In this document: in pieces, positions 51,201-61,600 of the stretch
How positions within the stretch are numbered: the first letter of the stretch is position 1
Layout: every line of letters begins with the position of its first letter
Source of the DNA: Methanobacteriota archaeon
GTDB lineage: Archaea > Thermoplasmatota > Thermoplasmata > UBA10834
Direction of reading: 5' to 3'
Assembly: GCA_020347565.1 (NCBI GenBank)
Contig: CP070732.1
Span: 1,562,863-1,626,862, forward strand
DNA length: 64,000 nt
The notes under the pieces: generated by a model
Database searches by the model: none
What the model saw: only the letters and a program-made list of their open reading frames with translations
What the model was told of the DNA's origin: nothing
Translations under genes and position numbers: made by a program

Positions 51201-54140
51201 CGCGCCGTTCTTGTACAGGCTCATGGACGGCCCGGACTTGCCGCCGACGCGCGTACCAGACTGGTCCCTCAGCAGCGGATGGAACAGGACGAGCGTGTCA
51301 TCGGTGTTCTCAGTCCGGACGGCTGGGTAGAATGGCCCCGCCCCAACGACCTCAACGACCGTCCCTGCCTGCAGCGGGGTCAGGAAGCTCCTGTCGGGGA
51401 GGTATATCTCGGACACGGTGCCAGCGTGCACGAGATTCCCGTAATCGGGTTCGTAGTACTGCCTCTCGAAGAAGCCCTCGAAGAGTCCCCTCGGGTAGTA
51501 CAGCTCGACGAAGGTCCCGTGGACTATCGTGGTCCTCGTCATACCGGAGAAGAATGCGTTGAGCGACGTGTCGGTGTCCCTGCGGACGAAGAACGCCGCG
51601 TCTCCTCCAATAGACCTGTGGTTTCCCCAGTCGCACCAGGGGTTCACTATCGTGCCAGGAATGTCGTACTTGGTGATGTAGTGCCTCGCCGTTCCGTCAT
51701 CCCATGTGAGGGTTGAAGGCGACTGGGCGTTCACGCCGTCGAACTCCCATGCGAGCAGGTACTGCAGGTCCGCGCTTGCCTCGAACATGAATGCGGTCGA
51801 CAGGCCTGAGACGTACTCGTACCAGTGGTCCCAGTTGAGCTCCATGAAGCTCCACATGCTGGGACTGTACGAGAAGCCGGAGGCCGCCACGCCGACACGC
51901 GCCATCGTGTCGCTGACGTAGACTGTCATGGAGTCGTCGATGGAGAACAGCTCCGAACCGATAATGGAATAGTCCGAGCCCGTGAGGTCGAACGACACGT
52001 TTCTGGCGCTCTCGTGCCTCACGTACATCCTGAAGTCCTTCACGAATATGGGGTGACCGCCCTCCGTCTGGAGGTCGATCGTCATCGCTTTGGCCTGGGA
52101 CATGTGCAGGTCGACTTCTAGCGTCTCCATCGGTTGGAGGTTCACGGTGGTGGAGAGGACGTAGGGGTTGGAGTAGACGTAGACGAGCTGGTGACCGAGA
52201 GCATGCACCTCGTATGTGCCAGAGGGCAACAGGAAGCTCGCGGGCGGCGACGGTTGGACAGACCCCTTCTTAACCATGGCCACGTCGGCGTCAGGCAGGC
52301 TGTACACGAATACGCCGCCGTAGGGGTCGAATACCTCTCGACCCAGCTCGTCGTACACATGGACGTTCAGCTTGCTGAGGACAACGAACCCGAAGGGTAT
52401 CCTATGGGTGAGGGAGCCCGAGGACAGTACGACCTCGCCGTCGTAGTAACCCTCTGGGACCGACGAGACGTCTCCGCTGACATCGATGGACACGGACGCA
52501 GAGCCGCCTGAAGCTATTGACAGGACCGGGGGCGAAACGGTCGACAGCCCCGTCTGCAGAGGCGACGCCTGCTCGCCGTCTGCCGTGAGCGACAGCCAGT
52601 CGTCTGTGTGTGATACGAGGCTCGCGCTCGCTCCTATGTTGGACAGCTGCACGACCACGGAAGCTTCGCCCGCCAGTCCGTAGGACACCAGGGGCGTGTC
52701 GGAGAAGAGGATTGTGTCGATGCCGCCGGGGATCCATATCTCTCCCGCTCCGCCCGTCCAGTAGGAGTCCCCCATGTCCGAGGAGGAGGATACGAGGGCC
52801 GACTTGACCATGCCCGGCGTCCAATCGGGATGCATCTGAAGGAGGAGGGCGGCCGCGCCGCTCACGTGCGGCGTCGCCATAGATGTGCCGCTCATTGCCA
52901 AGTAGCCCGTCGACGAGCAATACTTCACCCCGGAGTACGGCACCGTGGAGACTATCTGAACGCCGGGCGCCGTGATCTCTGGCTTCATCACGAGGCCGCT
53001 CGCGGGCCCCCTCGAGCTGAAGTTGGCCACCCTGCCATAATCGTCGACGGCGCCAACCGTGACCGCTCCCGGCGACAGGCCTGGAGACGCCACAGTCCCG
53101 AGGGAAGGGCCTTCGTTCCCAGCGGCGATCACGACGACGACGCCGAGAGAGACCGCCTCTTCGACGGCGAGGCAGACGGGGTCGTCGGCGCTCCCGGAGC
53201 CGCCAAGGCTCATGCTTATCACATCCGCGCGGTCGTCTGTGAGCCCGTCACCGTTAGGATCCAACGCCGCGTCTATGGCCGAGACGACCAGGCTCATGCT
53301 GCCGGTCCCGTCGGCGCCGAGCACCTTGTACGCGAGGAGGTTGGCCGACGGCGCGACCCCCTTTACGCCATCGCCGTCCGCGGCTATGATGCCGGCGACG
53401 TGTGTGCCGTGGCCGTTGTCATCCATCGGGTCCGAGTCCTGGTTGTAGAAATCGTATCCTCCGACTACTTTGTACGCTTGGCCGAAGCCGCCGCCAAGGT
53501 CCGGATGGCTGTAGTCTATCCCCGTGTCGACGACCGCGACGACCATCCCCTCGCCCGTCAACGGAAGGCCGACCGGGTCGTATTGACTCCAGGCTTGGTC
53601 GGCTCCAATGTGCATGACGCTGTTGTCGAGCGTCGCCTGCACGGGAAGGTCGGGAAAGATGAAGGATCCAGGGACCAGCGAAGCCAAAAACGGCACGTCG
53701 CCAGCGTCTAGAGAGGCGGCGAAGCCGTTGATGGAAACGGAGAACGAGCGGGTCAAGCGCAGGCAGCTCATGCCGCCTTGGCCCCCGTCGCTCTTCGCCT
53801 GCGCCGCCTTGGACATGACGCCCGCCGGCGACTCATCCTCTGGCAGGACGACTATCACATCCACGGTCCCATCTTCCGACGCGAGCGCGTGCCAATCCCA
53901 CGAGCGGGCCGCAGGGACCGAGGTGTCTCGAGGCGGGAGACCTTCGGCCTGGGCGCCATAACATCCCGATTCAGACGACGCCATCGCTGAGGCCGCGACG
54001 ATCATCGAGGAGATGACCATCAGGAGACATACGAACGCTGGAAGCAATGTCGCTGAGAGCGAAGAAGTTGTCAGAGATCGCTTCGGATTGCGTGTGACGG
54101 ACGCGATGTCCTCGTATCGGCGTTGTGTCTCAGTGTGCAA
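48207..54140 (-). CDS. Giant membrane-anchored subtilase with Ig-like repeats and basic cytoplasmic tail
   Basis: A 1977-residue S8-family serine protease. A signal peptide ends near residue 55. The catalytic core has D205 (VAVVDTGIDYSHPD), H244 (NGHGTHVAG), N342 (AGNEGP) and S420 (MSGTSMATPHVSG). A PA/Fn3-type middle region of about 800 residues follows, then roughly six Ig-like repeats (about 1254-1780, e.g. the IDTSGWSDGEHVIEVRATD type), one membrane helix (about 1801-1823) and a basic-to-acidic tail of about 153 residues. No sortase motif is seen. The TTG at 54140 has a GGAG site upstream and a TTGAAATAC box. It is probably a surface protease maturing exported proteins. Confidence 0.92.
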   Translation of the reverse strand: MHTETQRRYEDIASVTRNPKRSLTTSSLSATLLPAFVCLLMVISSMIVAASAMASSESGCYGAQAEGLPPRDTSVPAARSWDWHALASEDGTVDVIVVLPEDESPAGVMSKAAQAKSDGGQGGMSCLRLTRSFSVSINGFAASLDAGDVPFLASLVPGSFIFPDLPVQATLDNSVMHIGADQAWSQYDPVGLPLTGEGMVVAVVDTGIDYSHPDLGGGFGQAYKVVGGYDFYNQDSDPMDDNGHGTHVAGIIAADGDGVKGVAPSANLLAYKVLGADGTGSMSLVVSAIDAALDPNGDGLTDDRADVISMSLGGSGSADDPVCLAVEEAVSLGVVVVIAAGNEGPSLGTVASPGLSPGAVTVGAVDDYGRVANFSSRGPASGLVMKPEITAPGVQIVSTVPYSGVKYCSSTGYLAMSGTSMATPHVSGAAALLLQMHPDWTPGMVKSALVSSSSDMGDSYWTGGAGEIWIPGGIDTILFSDTPLVSYGLAGEASVVVQLSNIGASASLVSHTDDWLSLTADGEQASPLQTGLSTVSPPVLSIASGGSASVSIDVSGDVSSVPEGYYDGEVVLSSGSLTHRIPFGFVVLSKLNVHVYDELGREVFDPYGGVFVYSLPDADVAMVKKGSVQPSPPASFLLPSGTYEVHALGHQLVYVYSNPYVLSTTVNLQPMETLEVDLHMSQAKAMTIDLQTEGGHPIFVKDFRMYVRHESARNVSFDLTGSDYSIIGSELFSIDDSMTVYVSDTMARVGVAASGFSYSPSMWSFMELNWDHWYEYVSGLSTAFMFEASADLQYLLAWEFDGVNAQSPSTLTWDDGTARHYITKYDIPGTIVNPWCDWGNHRSIGGDAAFFVRRDTDTSLNAFFSGMTRTTIVHGTFVELYYPRGLFEGFFERQYYEPDYGNLVHAGTVSEIYLPDRSFLTPLQAGTVVEVVGAGPFYPAVRTENTDDTLVLFHPLLRDQSGTRVGGKSGPSMSLYKNGALLGMYQLSEYLARPDAVRHVDLFGDGDYMASITYCPSSQVCDDVLIELGFAIPSTDIDPPQISWLKLPQRFVPGESLRLSFEAFDAASSVTASVNWRPSGSASWAPLAVTQESGLFEAYIPTSSSDSGVDVMIEVADESGNYLRYAAGHASLAQVPVLFEIAPQSALVPYRNSPVTVVLEGRLSDVDGNPLSSIAGVPLELVIAGEKVGMILDEYVSATTHVHDGSIRFEWAFDSLNLFSSMNETLEVLVEFDLGIYEPISRAFTITSVADEAFAPIITLNSPANGALFAPGETIDLSIEDDGAFEATVSLDGGGFDDLPAPWDIDTSGWSDGEHVIEVRATDDQGMVTRETYGFEVDGSPPEIEIIRPIDGAQVPVNFTIEASVSDDHLSQVAYSRDGGASVELVEPYNIDLTGWDIGVHDVLFVAEDVLGNLADASVQFEIVNSTIVLVVVGPSYGDVIRPGTPIDVDVYASGSVGCYWSDGGVQHELLAPYDIDTTYWAEGPHAIVIGASDDLGDVLEIDFEVVIDDTPPVVMLVTPALGSFVTPESYITVRATDIHLQTVSWSVFGVTTSSGSATNAISASFATAEGVFSVAVTAVDLAGNSALETFVFVMDLEEPELDISGVTPGDSITPGTLLTLSALDTYISYFAWSLDGEPFMKASAPVEYSTEGLESGWHQITLIAEDHAGRVAEKAVSFYIDDSPPSASLDEEYEATSGEPLVVRVVAVDDFGIGGGELRYESPNETFEAMAMTLHGAELVAAIEAEDLWDGMHIFVIVEDEAGNVFESPLATVSVLPASPAAPLPDAVDDGAEQTGARSSLLGTALMIGGAATAGLLVALLMSRRNRNAARRPSRRAWPRPYSASPARRSVPDAQRRAGRRKPAAYRSPATIAAPSTHRKGRRLTALEIHRMATDEIDREVVAQGIACAIEDQDDECDEVEKQLMSIISRGSVYGDDELSPDTVLDDDDPHRTPAFVSGLRLSRKMRQQSGRNNAS

Positions 54141-54360
54141 TGAGGGACATCTCCGACGTCATTAACCACGCGCGCGCGTATTTCAAGGGTGGTCGCTCGT
54201 TATCAAACCGTGTAATGAAGCATCCGCTGTGCCGGCCTTCCATTGCGAGTGCATCCCATTATCACATGGACCTGCATTTCTAAAATGCTTTTCCGTCGAT
54301 GGAAGCGGCAGCAGCTTCGGCTTGCTAGCGCTAATCAGATCGGAATTGGATGCAACGCGG

Positions 54361-54846
54361 CTACCGCTTTCTGAAGTACACGATCATCACGACGGCGACG
54401 GCGCCCAGCAACGCGCCCGTGAACAGAAAGCCCGCGGCGCTACCGAACTCGGGTATCTCGAACGCGTAGCTGATATTGACCCACTGTGGCTCTTCCATAG
54501 TGATAGGGCCGGTGGAATTGGACTCCTGGTGCCCCTGGTACGTGGATATCGCCTCGATCGTGTCCCCGATCTCCCAGTCTGCCGGAGCGAAGGTGACCAT
54601 GTAATCGCCATTCAACTGTGTGGCACTCGTGAGAGTCGCGCGTATCGACGTGTCCGGCCTTCTGATGTTGACGGTCACGTCCGCACCTTCGAGCGGGGTT
54701 CCAGCGCCATCCCACACATATCCGTAGATGAGCTTGGGGAACGTTCCCGCCTCACTGTTGCCCGGAACGGTCACGATGATTGCCGTGAACGCCATCGAAA
54801 CCGCCAGAATCTTGACCGCGGGCGACGACCGATCTGCGAACCGCAT
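54361..54846 (-). CDS. Small exported protein with PEF-type sorting signal (paralogue 1)
   Basis: A 161-residue secreted protein with a signal peptide (about residues 10-33), a carboxypeptidase-regulatory-like beta domain (GTPLEGADVTVNI ... GDYMVTFAPADW) and a C-terminal tripartite tail: EIPEFGS, a hydrophobic helix and FRKR. The tail is the layout of archaeosortase substrates (PEF/PGF-CTERM). It lies near the archaeosortase gene (47.2 kb). It is homologous over its length to the next gene downstream of the giant protein. A box A (54922-54929) supports an independent promoter. Confidence 0.8.
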   Translation of the reverse strand: MRFADRSSPAVKILAVSMAFTAIIVTVPGNSEAGTFPKLIYGYVWDGAGTPLEGADVTVNIRRPDTSIRATLTSATQLNGDYMVTFAPADWEIGDTIEAISTYQGHQESNSTGPITMEEPQWVNISYAFEIPEFGSAAGFLFTGALLGAVAVVMIVYFRKR

Positions 54847-55020
54847 CTTCGTTCACTTCCGCCAGGCTCACCTTGCGGCAAGGAGCGCGCTGAAGGTACA
54901 ATCAATGACATCATGGGCCGCGAATAAAGACTTTCCCATTGGATCGTAGGTCCGTTTCGCTGGCGTTCCGGTGTGCGCCTCCAGCCTGGTAGGTGCATGT
55001 CGCGCAAATGGGCTCATCGT

Positions 55021-55542
55021 TCAATCACTGTTCTTCCTGCGTGCAAAAAAGAGCGCCATGAAAATGCCGAGCGATCCTACGATTGGGAGGATGGCTCCGA
55101 GGTCGCCGAACTCCGGTATCACCGTCCCGATGGTGACGTTGACATATTGAAGCATCCCGGGGTCGTCGATGGCGTGTGCGACCGTGGAGTTCGTGCCGAT
55201 CTCCTCGCCGTACTCAGCAACGACCAGTATCGTGTCGTTGACGCCCCACTCGTCGCCTCCGATTCCGAAGCCAAAGGACGCTTCGTACATTCCGAGTGAG
55301 TCTGTGACATCTGTCTGGTATGATCGAAGCGTCGCTCCGTCGTACATCGAAACGTTGACGTCCGCACCGATGACAGGGGTGCCTCCAGAATCGTACACGG
55401 TGCCGGTCACTATGGTCGGGTTGTCTGACGGCGCGCTCTCCAGCTCGGCGTCCACCTGCGACGCCGGCGCAACCACTATCGTCGCCAGCATAAGCCCCGC
55501 CACGAGCATCGACGCGGCTGCGATCGCCAAACTGTGCCTCAT
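55021..55542 (-). CDS. Small exported protein with PEF-type sorting signal (paralogue 2)
   Basis: A 173-residue paralogue of the previous gene. Signal peptide MRHSLAIAAASML... to about residue 30, then the same type of beta domain (GTPVIGADVNVSMYD, SLGMYEASFGFG, YVNVTIG) and the tail VIPEFGDLGAIL, helix, FFARRKNSD. I start at the ATG at 55542; the frame further upstream lacks signal-like features and runs past the box A at 55595-55602. A tandem duplication with the other small protein is likely. Confidence 0.8.
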   Translation of the reverse strand: MRHSLAIAAASMLVAGLMLATIVVAPASQVDAELESAPSDNPTIVTGTVYDSGGTPVIGADVNVSMYDGATLRSYQTDVTDSLGMYEASFGFGIGGDEWGVNDTILVVAEYGEEIGTNSTVAHAIDDPGMLQYVNVTIGTVIPEFGDLGAILPIVGSLGIFMALFFARRKNSD

Positions 55543-55594
55543 GCGCCTACCACCATCTGCCTCTCCAGAGCTGCCTATCGGTATCGATTGAGCA

Positions 55595-55602
55595 GTATAA
55601 TG
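55595..55602 (-). promoter_or_regulatory. Box A upstream of paralogue 2
   Basis: The minus strand reads CATTATAC. It predicts initiation near 55570, 28 bases before the ATG at 55542. Confidence 0.4.
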
Positions 55603-55652
55603 GGTTTTCTGGGCGGCTACAAAGCGCCGCCCACAGATAAGACCAGTTTCGT

Positions 55653-58600
55653 CTAGCCGAACACGAGCTCGCAAGGTCCACCCACCCAGATATAGTAGGC
55701 ATTCCCTGGCGTCACCACGAAGTCCCTCTCCGAGGAGAAGCCGGCGACATACGATTCGTATTGGCCCTCGTCCTTGTCGTAGTACGTCAGCGCCAGACCG
55801 TACGACCCGTCAACCATCTCGAGCAGCTCGCTCGCCATGACGGGCCTCAGCGAGCTGTACCCTATCAGGTTCCAGCCGGACACGAGGTCCGCCTTGGGCT
55901 GCGACTCGAAGCTGCCCCTCAGCGTGAAGGCCGTGTCCGCCGTCACGTAGACGAAGTACCCGAGGCCCGTGACGATCGGGAAGTCGCGTTCGGGCGACAT
56001 ACCCGCGACGTACGACTCGTACTTCCCCTGGCCGTTGTCCAGCATCGTCACCGCCAGACCATGGGGTCCTATGGCGTCGAGTAGGGCCGACGCGGTCAGG
56101 CCATCCACGACGATCGGGGTGGACCACAGGTTCCAGCCCTCCTCCAGGACGAACGGCACCTCCGGGTCGGGCTCGGGGAGCACGTTGCCGAAGTCTATGC
56201 GGAAGATCACCATGCCCGCGGGATACGGGAAGATAATCACCATGTTCGACACCGGCCTCGAGGCATACCAGCCCCAGAGCAGCGTCTCGTTGATCCAGTA
56301 CGTGCCCGGCAGCAGGTCCGTGAACTCGTAGTAGCCGAACTCGTCCGTGTACCTGACCATCGAGATGTACTCGCCCGTCTCCGTCCATCCCTCAAGGGTT
56401 ATCTCCCAGTCCGACAGGCCGTACTCGTACTCGTCGAATATACCGTTCGGCCAGTACGGGTAGCAGTCGGGTATCGTGTCGAGGAACTTGTAGCCGAAGA
56501 CCTTGGCGAATCGTATGTTGCCGATGTACACCCAGGCCTCGAAGTACTCCATCGCGCCGCTCGCGTCGACGGTGACTGGGAGCGGTGTCGTAGGTGCCCA
56601 GTTCAATTGCACGACCTCTGTCACCTCGTACACTCCGGGCTGGACGTCCTCGAACAGGTAGTGTCCCGTCGAGTTCGTGGCCGTCGTGCGGTACACCGCA
56701 ACGCCCTCGTCGGTCACGCCCTCGAGGATGATGGTCCACCCGGCCAGGCCGGGCTCGCCTTCGTCCCATACGCCGTTCTGGTTCTTGTCGTAGAACTTGT
56801 AGCCCTCGACAATGCCGAAGACGGCGTTTGCGAAGCTGACCGAGACCGCGCTGGCGCTAGTTATGTCCACCACTACCGTCGTCGGCAGCGTCGGGACCCA
56901 GCCGGCAGGGGCGAACTCGAGCCTCTCCGAGACGACGTACACGCCCGCCGGGAGCCCAGACACCTGGTAGAACCCGCTCGAGTCGGTGAGCAGCGTGAAG
57001 TTGAGGTATCCGCCGCCCACGAGCGTCCCGTTGATCCAGATGACCCAGTTCGCCAGGCCGACCTCGCCCTCGTCCTTTATGCCGTTGAGGTTCCAGTCGT
57101 AGAACTTCTGCCCGGTTATCTCACCGAGCATGAAGTTGCCGAACATGAACGGCTCGAAGAGGTCGCCCGAGAGCACTTCGAAGGTCACAGAGCCGCTCTC
57201 GGGGTTCACGTGCATCCAGCCCCCACGGTCCTCCTCTGTCACGACGTAAGTGCCGGCCATGGTTATCCAGACTATGACCTCGCCGTCGCCGTCTGTGTAG
57301 ACCACCAGCGGCGTCGGGAAGCACGGCCCTGTCACGGTGAACATCCAGCCGGGGATCGGATGGTCGCCCTCGTTGTACACTCCGTTGCCGTCGACGTCCT
57401 CGTACTTGAAGATCTCGATGCTGACGTTCCGGAAGTTGCCGAAGGGGCACACTTCGATATGGCTGCCGGAGAATATCTCCACGATGAACATCGGCGGCGT
57501 CGTGTGCGTCCAGCCGACGACATCGTCCTCCCACACGGTGTACGTGCCAGCCATCAGTCCGCCGAACTCGTAGTATCCATCCTCGTTGGTGTGATCGCTG
57601 GCCGGGGGATCGGACTCCAGGGCGAGGAGTATCTGCCAGTCCTCGATCGCGGGCTCGCCCTCATCCCATTCTCCGTTAGAGTTCAGGTCCTCGAACTTGT
57701 AGCCCGTTATCATGCCGAACTCGAAGTTGAGGAAGTCGTGCACCCTGATCGAAGCTCCCGAGGTCATAGCGAAGACCTCGGACGGGGCGCTCGTCGGCGT
57801 CCAGCCGACCCTCGACTCCTCGGTCACGGTGTACACACCAGGCCCGAGGTCGCAGAACGAGTAGTACCCGTCGCCGTCCGTCATCGTCGTCGCGATGAGG
57901 GCGTCGTGGAGGTACAGGTAGATGTGCCACTCCGGCAGCGGCGTGTCGCCATCGTCGAACACTCCGTTGCCGTTGTAGTCCTCGAACTTGTAGCCCCAGA
58001 CGCATCCGAGTTCGAAGTTCAGGAAGTCGACCCTTGCCTCGGTGTGTCCGATGACCTCCACCTCCACCTCCGGCGGGCTCGTCGGCACCCAGCCGCCCAT
58101 CAGGTCCTCCCATACGGTGTAGAGGCCCGGTGGCAGGCCGGTGAACTCGTAGTAGCCGTTCTCGTCCGTGGTGTCTTCGCCGTAGAGGTAGTACAATACC
58201 TCGCCTACCCAGAACCAGCACTCGAAGCGTATGGTCCATCCGGGCAGGCCAGGCTCACCCTCGTCCCATTCCCCGTTGCCGTTGAGGTCGTTCCACTTCC
58301 AGCCGAATATCATGCCCAGCTTGAAGTTGGCGAACACCAGCCAAATCGGCTCGTAACCGCTCATGACCTCGACGATGTACTCGCCGCCCACAGGCAGTAT
58401 GATGAACCATCCAGGCAACAGCACCTCGACGACCTTGTACACGCCGGCCTGTGTCACGACGAACTGTGCGTATCCGTCCGAGTCGGTCGTTGCCGTCGCG
58501 ACTAGGACCCAGTCCTCGCCGACCAGGATGTAGAGCTCGAAGACCCAGCCTTCGAGCGGCACATCGCCTTCCTCCGGACAGTACTGTCCGTCCCCGTATC

Positions 58601-61600
58601 GGTCGTCGAACTTGAAGATGATGATGATCACATCCTCGAAGTTGCCGAACATGAGCGGCTCCGGCATGCAGCCCGACATGACAGTCACATCGAGGTTTCC
58701 GTCCGCCGGGTTCACGTGCGTCCAGCCCTCGCGGTCCTCCTCGGTTACGGTGTATGTGCCCGCCCTGTTAACCCAGAAGTAGGCGTGTCCCGTTCCGTCG
58801 GTGTACTCCACAGCGTTCGTCACGCCCGGGCCAGATATCTCGAACATCCATTCCGGGATGGGCTCGTCCCCGTCGTCGTACACTCCGTTGCTGTTCATGT
58901 CCTCGTACTTGAAGACGATGATCAGCACGTCCCAGAAGTTGCCGAACATGAGCGGCTGTGGTATCGCGCCGGACCACACCTCGACCTCGAGCAAGCCGGA
59001 TGCCGGGTTGATTGGGGTGACGTGCTCGCGCATCTCCTCCTCGACGATCCAGATGCCTGCGCGGCACACGAGGAACCACGCCTGGCCGTTGACGTCCGTG
59101 ACAGCCTCCCCGCAGGGCATGCCGGTCGGGTCGTACAGGTAGAAGTGCCAGCCCTCGACGGGTCTGTCGCCCTCGTCGTACACGCCGTTCGAGTTGACAT
59201 CTTCGTACTTGAAGACCTCGATCCAGACGCAGTGGAAGTTGCCGAACTCCAACACCGGGAAGGTCCAGCCGGAATACACCCAGAAGTCGTAGGACCCGGT
59301 CTCGGGGCATGTCTGCACCCAACCGATCGGCAGGTCTTCATATACGTATACGTAGTCGCTGTAGGTCAGAGTGAATGTCGCGTGGCCCGTGGCGTCCGTA
59401 TGCGCGTAGAAGATCTCGCCATGGAACTCCGTGTAGAGCATCATCAGCCAGCCTTCGAGCGGCACGTCCACGCCCTCGTCGTACATGCCATTCGAGTTGA
59501 CATCCTCGAACTTGAAGACCGTGATCTCCACGTCCTTGAAGTTGCCGAACAGCAGGGGCTCCTCCTGCATGCTGGACCATACATAGATGTCCAACACGCA
59601 CGGCGTCGTGTGCGTCCAGCCCTCGCGGTCCTCCTCGGTCACGGTGTACATGCCCGCCCTGTCGACCACGATGGTCGCGAAGCCGTCCGGACCCGTCGTG
59701 ACGACGGTGCCGGAGCCTGACCATGGCCCGGTCACGGTAAACGACCAGCCCTCGAGCGGGTGGTCGCCCTCGTCGTACTCGCCGTTCGAGTTGACATCCT
59801 CGAACTTGAAGATCCAGATGGTCACGTCGCGGAAGTTGCCGAACATCTGTACCGGCACGGCCGTGCCTGAGGTGATCGACAGCAGCCTCGCACCGCTGGC
59901 CGGGTTGATCGGAGTCCAGCCCATGCGGTCCTCCTCTACGAGCGTGTACAGACCGGATCTGTTCACAGTGAGCACAAGCTCGCCGTTGGCGTCCGTGTAG
60001 CCGCTGTAGACGGTGTCACTGCCCTCGCGCGTCATCTCGAAGTACCAGCCCTCCACAGGGACGTCGCCTTCGTCGAACTCGCCGTTCGAGTTCCTGTCCT
60101 CGTACTTGAATATCGGGACGTCGACGTCCAGGTAGTTGGCGAACCAGAGCCTGATCAAGCTGTCCCCTGACGACACCTCCACCTCGAAGTAGCCGGAGGC
60201 GGGGTCTATGTGCGTCCAGCCCTCGCGGTCCTCCTCGATGACGTAGTACACGCCCGCGCGGCACACGGTGAAGAGCAGCTCCCCGCTCTCGTTCGTGTAA
60301 CCGCAATCGAGCAGTGCGCCTGTAGCGTCCCTGAGCTCGAAGTACCAGCCCGGAAGCGGCTCGTCGTCGAAGTCCGGGTCGTACCATCCGTTGCTGCACT
60401 TGTCCCAGTACTTGAACACCAGTATGTCCACGCAGTGGAAGTTGCCGAACTCGTAGTAGTAGCACTCCATCTGCATGTTCATGCTGTACGCGTAGTTGGA
60501 CAGTATCAGCACCTGCACCATGCCCGTGGCAGGGTTGATTGGCACCCAGCCGGCCGGCATCTCCTCCGTGATGTTCCACACGTCGCTCGACTGGAAGGTC
60601 ACGGACACACTGCCGTCAATGCCTGTGGTGACGGTGAACGACTCCGTTCCCGCGTGGTTCTCGAAGTAGAACTCCCAGCCGGGGATGGGCACATCGCCGT
60701 CATCGTACACGCCGTTGCTGTTCATGTCCTCGTACTTGAACAATGTGATGGTGACATCTCGGAAGTTGCCGAACATCACCTCACAGGGGTCGCAGCAGCC
60801 GGACTCGACGAACACCATCTCCATCGTCGGCGTGGTGGGCGTCCAACCGGGCGGCACCATCTCCATGACCTCATACATGCCCGCCGCGGTGACCTCGACG
60901 CTCGCCCAGCCGTCGGCACCGGTCATAAGCGTGACCGTGCCGCCGGGCACTCCAGGTCCGGAGACCATGATCTCCCATCCCTCGAGCGGGTGGTCGCCCT
61001 CGTCGTACACGCCGTTCGAGTTGACGTCCTCGAACTTGAAGACCCAGATGATCACGTTCATGAAGTTGCCGAAGTCATGGACCCTATGGTTCGTGCCGGA
61101 CACGATGGGGAACTCCTCGTACGGCGTGGTCGTCCATGTCCAGCCGGCGGGCGTCTCCTCCCAGACGTAGTAGTAGTCCGAAGGCAACAGCCCGGTGAAC
61201 TCGTAGTACCCGGACTCGTCCGTGTACGTCTCGTACTGATTGAAGTCACCGTTCCACATCATGGTGATCTTCCAGCCAGGTATCGGGTCCTCGCCCTCGT
61301 CCCAAACGCCGTTCGAGTTCTTGTCCTCGAACTTGTAGCCCCAGACTATGCTGTACTCCACGTTCAGGAACACGGGCAGGCACACCTCGGTTCCGGACAG
61401 GATAGTCACCGTGTGCGATGTCGGAGTCGTCGCCGCCCAACCGGACCGCGACTCCTCGGTCACCGTGTACACGCCGTAAGTCAGGCCGTCGAAGCAGAAG
61501 TAGCCGTCCTCATTCGTGGAGGTCATGCCGCTGGCGGCGCCCGTGAGATACATCTCCCAGCCGGCGATGGGTACATCGCCTTCGTCGAGCACGCCGTTGC

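Noticed and set aside
54141..54360. Possible gene or RNA in the 220-bp gap after the first IPEF-tailed gene
   Set aside because: A plus-strand frame starts here but runs on antisense to the IPEF gene; no tRNA-like fold or motif was found. The gap seems to hold only the subtilase promoter.
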